NCBI RefSeq assembly: GCF_031458235.1
Contig: NZ_JAVDYB010000001.1
Span: 1,318,501-1,382,500 of the forward strand
Source: Catenuloplanes atrovinosus
GTDB lineage: Bacteria > Actinomycetota > Actinomycetes > Mycobacteriales > Micromonosporaceae
Length of the DNA: 64,000 nucleotides
Direction of reading: 5' to 3'
The notes under the pieces: generated by a model
What the model saw: the letters and a program-made list of their open reading frames with translations, nothing else
The model's database searches: none
What the model was told of the DNA's origin: nothing
Part shown: piece by piece, positions 8,021 through 15,857 of the stretch
Layout of the letters: every line of letters starts with the position of its first letter
Position numbering within the stretch: position 1 is the first letter of the stretch
Program-made: the position numbers and the translations under genes

Positions 8021-8614
8021 ATGACGGAGACGTTCGATCTGCGCCCGGCCGCGCGCGAGCTGGCCACCCTGGTCGCGACCGTGCCCGACGACCGGCTGAC
8101 GCTGCCCACGCCCTGCCCCGGCTATTCGCTCGGCGACCTGCTCGCGCACGTCGCCGGCCTCGCGCTCGCGTTCCGGGCCGCCGCGGACAAGGCGCTCGGC
8201 CCGCTGACCGGTGCCGCGCCCTCCGGCGAGGCGGCGTCGCTGCCGGCCGGCTGGCGCACCGAGATCCCGCGCCGCCTCGACGCGCTCGCCGACGCCTGGG
8301 CCGCGCCCGCCGCCTGGGAGGGCATGACCGAGGCCGGCGGCGTCACGCTGCCCGGCGCGGTGGCCGGCCTGGTCGCCGCGGACGAGCTGGTCGTGCACGG
8401 GTGGGACGTGGCCCGCGCGCTCGGCCGCCCGTTCACCGCCGCCGACTCGCCGCTCGAGGCGGCGTACCGGTTCGTGCTCGCCTCGGCCGAGCCCGGCGCC
8501 CCCCGCGACGGCCTCTTCGGCCCGATCGTCCCGGTCCCCGACGACGCCCCGCTGCTCGACCGCGTCCTCGGCCTGGCCGGCCGCGACCCCGCCTGGGAGC
8601 CGCCCCGCCACTGA
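8021..8614 (+). CDS. TIGR03086-type metal-binding protein (MDMPI N-terminal domain)
   Basis: A 197-aa protein opening with FDLRPAARELATLVATVPDD and the signature PTPCPGYSLGDLLAHVAGLA (residues 28-47), followed by DELVVHGWDVARALG (about residue 118), which supplies the other His ligands. This is the mycothiol-dependent maleylpyruvate isomerase-like fold common in actinomycetes. The ATG at 8021 fits the family's start; an in-frame ATG lies at 8009. It is the third consecutive gene of this fold, on the opposite strand from the other two. Confidence 0.85.
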   Translation: MTETFDLRPAARELATLVATVPDDRLTLPTPCPGYSLGDLLAHVAGLALAFRAAADKALGPLTGAAPSGEAASLPAGWRTEIPRRLDALADAWAAPAAWEGMTEAGGVTLPGAVAGLVAADELVVHGWDVARALGRPFTAADSPLEAAYRFVLASAEPGAPRDGLFGPIVPVPDDAPLLDRVLGLAGRDPAWEPPRH

Positions 8615-8705
8615 CAGATCAAGAGCACCGTCATGTTCCCGCTTCCGGCGTGGTCACCGTCCGCATGCTCGGATCGGGTACCGGTCGGCCGTGGCCGGCC
8701 TCCCC

Positions 8706-8737
8706 GCCGGTTCCGCGAGTGGTCACGGAGAACCGGC
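8706..8737. terminator. Stem-loop between convergent genes at 8.7 kb
   Basis: GCCGGTT and AACCGGC form a 7-bp stem extended by an inner CCG/CGG pairing around GCGAGTGGTCA. It lies in the 142-bp space between the convergent TIGR03086-type and aldehyde dehydrogenase genes. No T-run is present. Confidence 0.45.
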
Positions 8738-8756
8738 TGGGCCGTCACGATGCGGG

Positions 8757-10163
8757 TCACCAGCCGGAGGGCGGGGCCTCGATGTGGACCGCCTTGGTGG
8801 CGGTCATCTCGTCGAGGAGCTCGGGGCCGTAGCCGAAGCCCTGGCCGCTGCCGCGGCGCGGGTGGGCGGCGCCGCCGGGGGCGCCGCCGAAGACGGCGTT
8901 GACCTTGACGGTGCCGGCCGGCAGCTCGCGCCAGGCGCGCTGGGCGTGGCCCATGGACGGGGTCAGCACGGTGGCGGCCAGGCCGTACGGGGAGTCGGCG
9001 GCGCGCTTCAGCGCCTCCTCGAAGGATGCGACCACCATGACGGGCGCGACCGGCCCGAACGTCTCGTCGCGCATCACGGACATCTCGTCGGTGCAGCCGG
9101 CCAGCACCGTCGCCGGGTAGAACGCGCCGGGGCCGTCCGGGATCGTGCCGCCGGCCAGCGGGCGCGCGCCGGCCTCGATCGCGGTGCTGACCTGGGCGTG
9201 CACGCCGTCACGCAGCCGCGTGTCGACCAGCGGGCCGATCCGGGCGGTCCACGCGGTGGCCTCGTCCGCCAGCGCGGTGAGGAACGCGTCGGCCACGTCG
9301 CGGTGCACGTAGATCCGCTCGACCGCCACGCAGATCTGCCCGGAGTTGGCGAACGCGCCGGTCGCGGCCTGCGCGGCGGCCCAGGCCGGGTCCACGCCGG
9401 CGTCCACGATCAGCGGGTCGCTGCCGCCGTTCTCCAGCAGCGCCTTGGCGCCGGTCTCCGCGCACGCGGCCGCGATCGACCGGCCGGTGGCGGTGGAGCC
9501 GACGTGCGCGACCACGTCCACCTCGGACGCGGCCAGCGCGGCGCCGACCGGGCCGTCGCCGTTGACCAGCGACAGCACGCCGTCGGGAAAGTGCGGTGCG
9601 AGCAGCTCGGCCAGCCGGTGGCCGGTCGCGGGCGTACGCTCGCTGGGCTTGTGCACGACCGTGTTGCCGGTGACCAGCGCGGCCCCGAGCAGCCCGCAGG
9701 CGACCGCGACCGGGTCGTTCCACGGCGTGATCACCGCGACCACGCCGCGCGGTCCGTACGCCATCAGGTCGATCGCGCTGTCGTCGCCGGCCAGTGCGCG
9801 GCCGCGGTGCACCGGGCCCAGCTCGGCGTACTGTCGCAGGGTGCCGACGCCGGCCGCGATCGAGTCCGCGGCCTCGCCGGCCGGCTTGCCCATCTCCGCA
9901 TGCATGAGCGCGGCGAGTTCCCCGGTGGCGCGCTCCACGTCCGCGGCGGCCGCGCGCAGCGCCGCGGCGCGGTCCCCGGGGGAGGTGGCCGCCCAGCCCG
10001 GCGCGGTGTGGCGCGCCGTCCGGACCGCCGCGGTCACGTCCGCGTCGGAGGAGACCGGCACGGTGCTGACGGGTGCACCGGTCGAAGGATCAAAAACGGT
10101 CAGGGTGCGGCCGGAGCCGCCCTCGGTCCACGTTCCGCCGATGAGCTGTCGCACATGATTCAT
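8757..10163 (-). CDS. NAD(P)-dependent aldehyde dehydrogenase
   Basis: A 468-aa aldehyde dehydrogenase. Motifs in order: PWN at 147-149 (oxyanion Asn), KPSE at 172-175 (cofactor Lys), GSTATGR at 222-228, E244 in LLENGGSDP (general base; the family usually has ELGG), and C278 in NSGQICVAVERI (nucleophile), then ETFGPVAPV. All catalytic residues are present. The ATG at 10163 begins MNHVRQLIGG, a normal N-terminus. The gene stands alone, divergent from the heptose glycan operon by 142 bp. The substrate aldehyde is unknown; succinate-semialdehyde or betaine-aldehyde-type enzymes are the closest in feel. Confidence 0.92.
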   Translation of the reverse strand: MNHVRQLIGGTWTEGGSGRTLTVFDPSTGAPVSTVPVSSDADVTAAVRTARHTAPGWAATSPGDRAAALRAAAADVERATGELAALMHAEMGKPAGEAADSIAAGVGTLRQYAELGPVHRGRALAGDDSAIDLMAYGPRGVVAVITPWNDPVAVACGLLGAALVTGNTVVHKPSERTPATGHRLAELLAPHFPDGVLSLVNGDGPVGAALAASEVDVVAHVGSTATGRSIAAACAETGAKALLENGGSDPLIVDAGVDPAWAAAQAATGAFANSGQICVAVERIYVHRDVADAFLTALADEATAWTARIGPLVDTRLRDGVHAQVSTAIEAGARPLAGGTIPDGPGAFYPATVLAGCTDEMSVMRDETFGPVAPVMVVASFEEALKRAADSPYGLAATVLTPSMGHAQRAWRELPAGTVKVNAVFGGAPGGAAHPRRGSGQGFGYGPELLDEMTATKAVHIEAPPSGW

Positions 10164-10249
10164 CGCGCACGTTTTCCCTCGCGCAAATAGTTGAAACCTG
10201 CCCGTTTGAACCTCGATAACCCAGGTCGGCCGCGCTGAGCGATGAATTT

Positions 10250-10277
10250 TTGAGAAGTCGGTGATCTTGCGAATACT
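10250..10277 (+). promoter_or_regulatory. Candidate promoter of the heptose glycan operon
   Basis: TTGAGA (10250-10255) and AATACT (10272-10277) are separated by 16 bp, 28 bp before the carbamoyltransferase ATG. The surrounding 60 bp are much more AT-rich than the coding regions. Matches are 5/6 and 4/6 to the housekeeping consensus. Confidence 0.4.
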
Positions 10278-10305
10278 CCGGCACTTGTAGGGAATCCGGC
10301 CCACC

Positions 10306-11949
10306 ATGCGAGTCCTGGGAATCAATGCGATCTTCCATGATCCGGCCGCCGCGCTGATCATCGACGGCCGCGTGGTCGCCGCCGCCGAGGAGGAGCGGTT
10401 CAGCCGGCGCAAGCACGGCAAGCGGCCGGTGCCGTTCTCCGCGTGGGAGCTGCCGGAACTCTCCGCCGCCTGGTGCCTGGAGTCGGCCGGGCTGCGGCCC
10501 GACGACCTCGACGCCGTGGCCTACTCGTTCGACCCCGCGCTGACCGCGGACGCGGAGAGCCTCGGGCTGAAGGACCCGTGGGACCACGTGCGCGTCGACT
10601 ACGCGCGCCGGGCCCCGCAGTTCCTCGCGGCCGCGCTCCCCGGACTCGACCCGGACAAGGTGCGGTTCGTGCCGCACCACGTCGCGCACGCCGCGTCGGC
10701 CGGCCTGTCCGTACCGGAGGACAGCGCGGTGCTGGTGCTGGACGGCCGCGGCGAGAGCGCCAGCCACCTGGCCGGCGTCTACCGCGACGGCGAGCTGACC
10801 ACGCTCGCGGCGCAGCGCCTGCCGCACTCGCTCGGCCTGCTCTACGAGGACCTGACCCGCCACCTGGGATTCCTGCACTCCAGCGACGAGTACAAGGTGA
10901 TGGCGCTCGCCTCCTACGGCACGCCGCGCCACCTCGGGCTGTTCCGCGAGCTGGTGCGCGCGGACGGCGAGGGCGGGTTCCGCGTCGAGCGGATCGACTG
11001 GGGCGCGCTGGCCAAGGCCCGCACCGCGGACGGCGAGATGACCGCGGAGCACGCCGACCTCGCCTCCTCCGTGCAGACCCGGCTGGAGGAGGTGCTGCTC
11101 GACCTGGCCCGCTGGACGTACGACGCGGCGGGCGGCCCGGCCACGCTCACCATGGCCGGCGGCACCGCGCTCAACTGCGTCGCCAACGCGCGGCTCGCCG
11201 CGGAGGGCCCGTTCCGGCGGGTCTGGGTGCAGCCGGCCGCCGGCGACGCCGGGACCGCGCTCGGCGCCGCGCTCGCGGTGGCCCGCCCGTCCGGGCCGGT
11301 GGAGCCGTTCACCGGTGCCGACCTGGGCCGCGGCTGGTCCGACGAGGAGTTGGAGGCGGAGCTGCGCCGCGCCGCGCTGCCGTACACCCGGCCGGACTCG
11401 ATCGCGGCCGAGGCCGCGCGCGTGCTGGCCGGCAACGGGATCGTCGCCTGGTTCCAGGGGCGCAGCGAGTACGGCCCGCGCGCGCTCGGCCACCGCTCCC
11501 TGCTGGCACACCCGGGCGACCCGGAGACGCAGACCCGGATGAACGACGTGAAGGGCCGCGAGCAGTTCCGGCCGATCGCGCCGATGGTCCGCGCCGAGCG
11601 GTTCGCGGAGATCTTCGAGGGCGTCTTCCCGAGCCCGTACATGCTGTTCGTCCACACGGTCAAGCCGGAGTGGAAGGACCGCATCCCCGCGGTCACGCAC
11701 GTGGACGGCACCGCCCGGGTGCAGACCGTGCACACCGAGACCGAGCCGCGGGTGGCCGAGATGCTGGCCGAGTTCGAGCGGCTCACCGGCCTGCCCGTCG
11801 TGATCAACACGTCGCTCAACACGGCCGGCCGTCCCATGGTGGACACCCCGCGCGAGGCGATGGAACTGTTCGGCTCCGCCCCGGTCGACCTGCTGGCGCT
11901 CGGCCCGTTCGCGGTGCACCGCGCGTCCGCGTTCGGAGCCGCCCGATGA
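10306..11949 (+). CDS. O-carbamoyltransferase (NodU/CmcH family)
   Basis: A 547-aa carbamoyltransferase with the full two-domain architecture. The N-terminal YrdC/Kae1-like half begins MRVLGINAIFHDPAAALIID and has the metal-binding FVPHHVAHAAS motif (about residue 124). The C-terminal half has GRSEYGPRALGHRSLLA (about residue 385) and NTSLNTAGRPMVDTP. These enzymes transfer a carbamoyl group from carbamoyl phosphate, via carbamoyl-adenylate, to a hydroxyl, usually on a sugar. It heads a nine-gene operon of heptose synthesis and glycosyltransferases and overlaps the next gene by ATGA, so the acceptor is most likely a sugar of that glycan, possibly the heptose itself. Family is firm; acceptor is inferred. 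Confidence 0.92.
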   Translation: MRVLGINAIFHDPAAALIIDGRVVAAAEEERFSRRKHGKRPVPFSAWELPELSAAWCLESAGLRPDDLDAVAYSFDPALTADAESLGLKDPWDHVRVDYARRAPQFLAAALPGLDPDKVRFVPHHVAHAASAGLSVPEDSAVLVLDGRGESASHLAGVYRDGELTTLAAQRLPHSLGLLYEDLTRHLGFLHSSDEYKVMALASYGTPRHLGLFRELVRADGEGGFRVERIDWGALAKARTADGEMTAEHADLASSVQTRLEEVLLDLARWTYDAAGGPATLTMAGGTALNCVANARLAAEGPFRRVWVQPAAGDAGTALGAALAVARPSGPVEPFTGADLGRGWSDEELEAELRRAALPYTRPDSIAAEAARVLAGNGIVAWFQGRSEYGPRALGHRSLLAHPGDPETQTRMNDVKGREQFRPIAPMVRAERFAEIFEGVFPSPYMLFVHTVKPEWKDRIPAVTHVDGTARVQTVHTETEPRVAEMLAEFERLTGLPVVINTSLNTAGRPMVDTPREAMELFGSAPVDLLALGPFAVHRASAFGAAR

Positions 11950-13316
11950 CCGGCGTCTCCATCGTCATCCCCACGCTCGGCCGCCCCAGCCTCACCACGC
12001 TGCTGACCGCGCTCACCCCCGCCCCGGCCGCCACCGGACCGGCCGCGACCCCGGCCACTGTGCACGCCGGGACGCCCGGATCGATCGCGGACACGGCCGA
12101 TGGTTCCGGCGTCCACGCGGGCGCCGCGGCCGACGGCGACTCCGCGGCCCGTGCGGGCGCCGGGATGCTCGTCGGCGCGGCCCGGACCGCGCTGCCGGGC
12201 CGGACGCCGCCGGCTGAGCTGACCGGGCTCGCCGGACGCAGCGCGCTCCCGGGCCGCGCCCCGGCTCCCGACCGGACCGGCCTGGTTACCGACCGGACCG
12301 GCCCGGCTGCCGACCGGACCGGCCCGGCTGCCGACCGGACCGGCCCGGCTGCCGACCGGACCGGCCCGGCTGCCGAGGGGAGCGGCCTGGCTACGCACGC
12401 CGGGCGTACCCGCATGCCGGTCGAGATCGTGATCGTCGACGACCGGGCGGACCGGGGCGCGCCGCTGCCGGTGCCGGCCGGGGTGACCGTGACCGTCCTG
12501 CCCGGACGCGCCGCCGGGCCGGCCGCCGCCCGGAACGTCGGCTGGCGCGCCGCCCGGCACGAGTGGGTGGCCTTCCTCGACGACGACGTGATCCCGGAGC
12601 CGGGCTGGCTGGACGCGCTCGTGGACGACCTGGCCGGCGCGCCCGACGAGGTCGGTGGCGTGCAGGGCGGACTGCGCGTGCCGCTGCCGGACGACCGCCG
12701 GCCCACCGACTGGGAACGCGGGACCGCCGCGCTCGCCGACGGCCGCTGGATCACGGCGGACATGGCGTACCGGCGGAGGGTCCTGGATCTGGTCGGCGGT
12801 TTCGACGAGCGGCTGCCGCGCGCGTTCCGCGAGGACGCGGAGCTGGCCTACCGGGTACGCGACGCGGGCTGGGACCTGATCCGCGGCGCGCGGATCGTCA
12901 CGCACCCGGTGCGCGAGGAGGATCGCTGGGTCAGCGTGCGCCGGCAGCGCGGCAACGCGGACGACGCGCTGCTGCGCCGGCTCTACGGGCGTGACTGGCG
13001 CTACCTGCTGGAGATCCCGCCCGGCCGGCGCGCCCGGCACGCCGGCGTGACCGCGGCCGGCGCGGTCGCGCTGCTGGCGCTCGCCGCCCGCCGCCCGCGG
13101 GTGGCGGCCGTCGCGGGCGCGGCCTGGGCGGCCGGGACCGCGGAGTTCGCCGCGGCCCGCATCGCGCCGGGGCCGCGCACCGCCCGCGAGATCACCACCA
13201 TGGCGGTGACCAGCGCGGTCATCCCACCGGCCGCGGTCACCTGGTGGCTGCGCGGCTGGACCCGCTGGCGCGGCGCCCGCCCACTGGCGCGGCGCCCACT
13301 GGAGCCGACCCGATGA
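11946..13316 (+). CDS. Family 2 glycosyltransferase with a repeat-bearing insertion
   Basis: A 456-aa GT-A glycosyltransferase. The fold starts with VSIVIPTLGRPSL (residues 4-16), but the next conserved strand, VEIVIVDD, appears only near residue 159 instead of about residue 35. The intervening roughly 120 residues are a low-complexity Ala/Gly/Pro/Thr insertion containing a 7-aa tandem repeat DRTGPAA. Beyond it the domain is normal: GPAAARNVGW, FLDDDVIPEPGW (the DxD metal site), then GGFDERLPRAFREDAELAYRV with the ED acid. Residues beyond about 360 hold two hydrophobic segments (VTAAGAVALLALAA and VTSAVIPPAAVTWWL), suggesting membrane association. ATGA overlap with the carbamoyltransferase shows coupling. 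Confidence 0.88.
   Translation: MTGVSIVIPTLGRPSLTTLLTALTPAPAATGPAATPATVHAGTPGSIADTADGSGVHAGAAADGDSAARAGAGMLVGAARTALPGRTPPAELTGLAGRSALPGRAPAPDRTGLVTDRTGPAADRTGPAADRTGPAADRTGPAAEGSGLATHAGRTRMPVEIVIVDDRADRGAPLPVPAGVTVTVLPGRAAGPAAARNVGWRAARHEWVAFLDDDVIPEPGWLDALVDDLAGAPDEVGGVQGGLRVPLPDDRRPTDWERGTAALADGRWITADMAYRRRVLDLVGGFDERLPRAFREDAELAYRVRDAGWDLIRGARIVTHPVREEDRWVSVRRQRGNADDALLRRLYGRDWRYLLEIPPGRRARHAGVTAAGAVALLALAARRPRVAAVAGAAWAAGTAEFAAARIAPGPRTAREITTMAVTSAVIPPAAVTWWLRGWTRWRGARPLARRPLEPTR
12270..12395 (+). repeat. Coding 21-bp minisatellite inside the GT2 gene
   Basis: Five consecutive 21-bp units beginning GACCGGACCGGCC, four of them identical (12291-12374), flanked by a diverged first unit (12270-12290) and a degenerate sixth (12375-12395). 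The unit is 7 codons long, so copy-number change preserves the frame. It encodes DRTGLVT, four copies of DRTGPAA and EGSGLAT. Confidence 0.95.
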
Positions 13317-13366
13317 GCACCGCCACGCCGGCCGGCGGTTCGTGGCCGCCGGGGGCCGTGCGGTGA
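13313..13366 (+). CDS. Possible 17-aa relay peptide
   Basis: ATG at 13313 overlaps the TGA of the GT2 gene (ATGA). The frame reads MSTATPAGGSWPPGAVR and stops at TGA 13364-13366, which overlaps the GTG start of the HAD/GT9 gene at 13363 (GTGA). Such a frame would let a reinitiating ribosome step from one gene to the next across a 46-bp gap. No function for the peptide itself is suggested. Codon use is ordinary for this genome. Confidence 0.35.
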   Translation: MSTATPAGGSWPPGAVR

Positions 13367-14928
13367 CCGCGCTCTACGACGCCGTTCTGTTCGACCGGGA
13401 CGGCACGCTCGTGGTGGACGTCCCCTACAACGGCGATCCCGCGCTGGTCCGCCCGATGCCCGGCGCGCGGGAGGCGCTGGACCGGCTGCGCGCGGCCGGG
13501 CTGCGGCTCGGCGTGGTCACGAACCAGTCCGGCCTGGCTCGCGGCCGGTTTACCCGCGCCCAGCTGGACGCCGTGAACGCGCGGGTCGAGGAACTGCTCG
13601 GCCCGTTCGACACCTGGCAGCTGTGCCCGCACGACGAGCGCGCCGGCTGCCGCTGCCGCAAGCCCGCGCCCGGCATGATCGAGGACGCGGCGGGGGCGCT
13701 CGGCACCGATCCGCGCCGGTGCGTGGTGGTCGGCGACATCGGCCGGGACATGGGGGCCGCCGCGGCCGCCGGCGCCGCGGGCGTGCTGGTCCCGACCGAG
13801 GTCACGCTGGCGCCCGAGATCGCGGCCGCGCCCGCGGTCGCGGGGACCGTCGGCGCCGCGGCCGACCTGATCCTGGACCGCATCGCGCTGGTCACGCCCG
13901 CGGAGTCCCGCGACGGCGGGCACGTGCTGGTGGTTCGCGCGGACTCCGCGGGCGACGTGCTGGTCACCGGCCCCGCGATCCGCGCGGTCGCGGCGCACGC
14001 GGACCGGGTGACGCTGCTCTGCGGGCCGCGCGGACGCGCCGCCGCCGGGCTGCTGCCGGGCGTGGACGACATCGTCGAGGTCCGGCTGCCGTGGATCGTC
14101 CCGGACCCGGAGCCGGTCGGCGCGGACACGGTCGCGCAGCTGACCGCCACGCTGGCCGCGATCGGCGCGGACCAGGCCGTCATCTTCACGTCGTTCCACC
14201 AGAACGCGCTGCCGCTGGCGCTGCTGCTGCGCGCGGCCGGCGTCGGGCGGATCACCGCGATCAGCGAGGACTACCCCGGCTCGCTGCTGGACGTGCGGCA
14301 CCGCGGCGTGCCGGCCGGCGTGCCCGAGCCGGAGCGGGCCCGGTCGGTCGCGGCCGCGGCCGGGTTCCCGCTGCCGCCCGGCGACCACGGTGAGCTGCGC
14401 ATCGACCTGCCGGCGCCGCCGCGCGGCGACTACCTGGTGGTCCACCCCGGAGCATCGGTGCCGGCCCGCTCCTGCCCGCCCGCGGTGCTGCGCGAGATCA
14501 CGGCCGCGCTGGTCGCGGACGGTCACGACGTACGCGTCACCGGCGGGCCGGACGAGCGGGAACTGGCCGCGTTCGTGGCCGGCGCCGGCGCCACGCTCGC
14601 GGAGCCCACCGACCTGGCCGGGCTCGCCCGCCTGCTGGCCGGCGCGGCCTGCACCGTGGTGGCGAACACCGGTCCCGCGCACCTGGCCGCCGCGGTCGGC
14701 ACGCCGGTGGTCAGCCTGTTCGCGCCGACCGTCCCGTACGGACAGTGGGGCCCGTACCGGGTGCCGCACGTGCGGCTCGGCGACGCGGCCGCGGCCTGCC
14801 GGGACACCCGCGCCACCCGCTGCCCGGTCGCCGGGCACCCGTGCCTGTCCACCGTCACGCCGGCCGAGGTCCTCGCGGCCGTGCGCACGCTCGTTCCGTA
14901 CCGACACATCAGGGAGATGGCCGCGTGA
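13363..14928 (+). CDS. Fusion of heptose-bisphosphate phosphatase (GmhB-like HAD) and family 9 glycosyltransferase
   Basis: A 521-aa two-domain protein. Residues 1-170 are a HAD-IIIA phosphatase of the GmhB/HisB type: FDRDGTLVVD (D11 and D13 nucleophile/acid), VVTNQSGLARG, a zinc loop CPHDERAGCRCRKP and VVGDIGRDMGAA. Such enzymes remove the 7-phosphate from D-glycero-D-manno-heptose 1,7-bisphosphate. Residues 185-520 are a GT9 (ADP-heptose:glycan heptosyltransferase-like) domain: VLVVRADSAGDVLVTGPAIRA, YLVVHPGASVPAR, NTGPAHLAAAVGTPVVSLF. The GTG at 13363 overlaps a short upstream frame. Fusing nucleotide-heptose synthesis with a heptosyltransferase-like domain suggests channelling into the glycan. 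Domain calls are firm; sugar identity is inferred from GmhA and HldE in the same operon. Confidence 0.9.
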   Translation: MTALYDAVLFDRDGTLVVDVPYNGDPALVRPMPGAREALDRLRAAGLRLGVVTNQSGLARGRFTRAQLDAVNARVEELLGPFDTWQLCPHDERAGCRCRKPAPGMIEDAAGALGTDPRRCVVVGDIGRDMGAAAAAGAAGVLVPTEVTLAPEIAAAPAVAGTVGAAADLILDRIALVTPAESRDGGHVLVVRADSAGDVLVTGPAIRAVAAHADRVTLLCGPRGRAAAGLLPGVDDIVEVRLPWIVPDPEPVGADTVAQLTATLAAIGADQAVIFTSFHQNALPLALLLRAAGVGRITAISEDYPGSLLDVRHRGVPAGVPEPERARSVAAAAGFPLPPGDHGELRIDLPAPPRGDYLVVHPGASVPARSCPPAVLREITAALVADGHDVRVTGGPDERELAAFVAGAGATLAEPTDLAGLARLLAGAACTVVANTGPAHLAAAVGTPVVSLFAPTVPYGQWGPYRVPHVRLGDAAAACRDTRATRCPVAGHPCLSTVTPAEVLAAVRTLVPYRHIREMAA

Positions 14929-15857
14929 ACATCCTGTTCTGGCACGTGCACGGCTCCTGGGCCACCGCGTTCGTCCAGGGGAAGCACCGCTACCTGGTGC
15001 CGGTCAACGAGGCGCGGGACGAATGGGGCAGGGGCCGGGCGCGCACGTTCCCGTGGCCGGAGACGGCCGAGGAGGTCGACGTGGCGGCGCTGCGCCCGGA
15101 CGACGTGGACGTGATCGTGCTCCAGCGGCCGGAGGAGCAGGACCGGGTCGCGCACCTGGCCGGCGTGCCGCGGATCTATCTGGAGCACAACACGCCCAAG
15201 GGGGACGTGCCGAACACGCGGCATCCGATGGCCGATCGGGACGACCTGGCGATCGTGCACGTCACCCACTTCAACGAGCTGTTCTGGGACTGCGGCGGCA
15301 CCCGTACCCACGTGATCGAGCACGGCGTGGTGCCGCCGGCCGTGCGCTGGACCGGCGAGCTGGAGCGCCTCGCCGTGGTCACCAACGAGCCGGTACGCCG
15401 CCACCGCGTCACCGGCACCGACCTGTTCCCCCGGTTCACGCCGGTCGCGCCGCTGGACGTGTTCGGCATGGGCGTGGCCGGCCTGCACCTGCCCGGGGTG
15501 ACCACGCACGACGACCCGCCCCAGGCCGCGATGCACGAGCAGATCGCGCGCCGCCGCGCCTACCTGCACCTGTGCCGGTGGACGTCGCTCGGGCTGAGCC
15601 TGATCGAGGCGATGCAGATCGGCATGCCGGTGCTCGCGCTGGCCACCACGGAGGCGGTGGTGGCCGTACCCGCGGACGCGGGAGTGCTGGCCACCCGCGT
15701 CGACACGCTGGTCGAGGCCGCGCAGTGGCTGATCGACGAACCCGACGCGGCGCGGCGGCTCGGCGACGCCGCCCGCGACGCCGCCCTCGCCCGGTACGGC
15801 CTCGACCGCTTTCTCGCCGACTGGGACCGACTCCTGGAGGACCACACATGCGGATAG
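14925..15857 (+). CDS. GT-B glycosyltransferase (GT1/GT4-like)
   Basis: A 310-aa protein starting at GTG 14925, which overlaps the upstream TGA (GTGA). It opens with NILFWHVHGSWATAFVQGKHRYLVP, has VIVLQRPEEQD and IYLEHNTPKG in the acceptor half, and TSLGLSLIEAMQIGMPVLALATTEA (about residue 222) as the C-terminal nucleotide-sugar-binding motif of GT-B enzymes. It is somewhat short for the fold. It overlaps the next glycosyltransferase by 10 bp. The middle section shows the HVTHFNELFWD stretch typical of actinomycete proteins in heptose/carbamoyl sugar clusters, an impression from memory. Donor and acceptor unknown. Confidence 0.8.
   Translation: MNILFWHVHGSWATAFVQGKHRYLVPVNEARDEWGRGRARTFPWPETAEEVDVAALRPDDVDVIVLQRPEEQDRVAHLAGVPRIYLEHNTPKGDVPNTRHPMADRDDLAIVHVTHFNELFWDCGGTRTHVIEHGVVPPAVRWTGELERLAVVTNEPVRRHRVTGTDLFPRFTPVAPLDVFGMGVAGLHLPGVTTHDDPPQAAMHEQIARRRAYLHLCRWTSLGLSLIEAMQIGMPVLALATTEAVVAVPADAGVLATRVDTLVEAAQWLIDEPDAARRLGDAARDAALARYGLDRFLADWDRLLEDHTCG

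Noticed and set aside
12270..12395. Tandem 21-bp repeats considered as a CRISPR array or iteron origin
   Set aside because: Units are directly adjacent without spacers, lie in frame within a glycosyltransferase gene, and no cas or replication gene is near.
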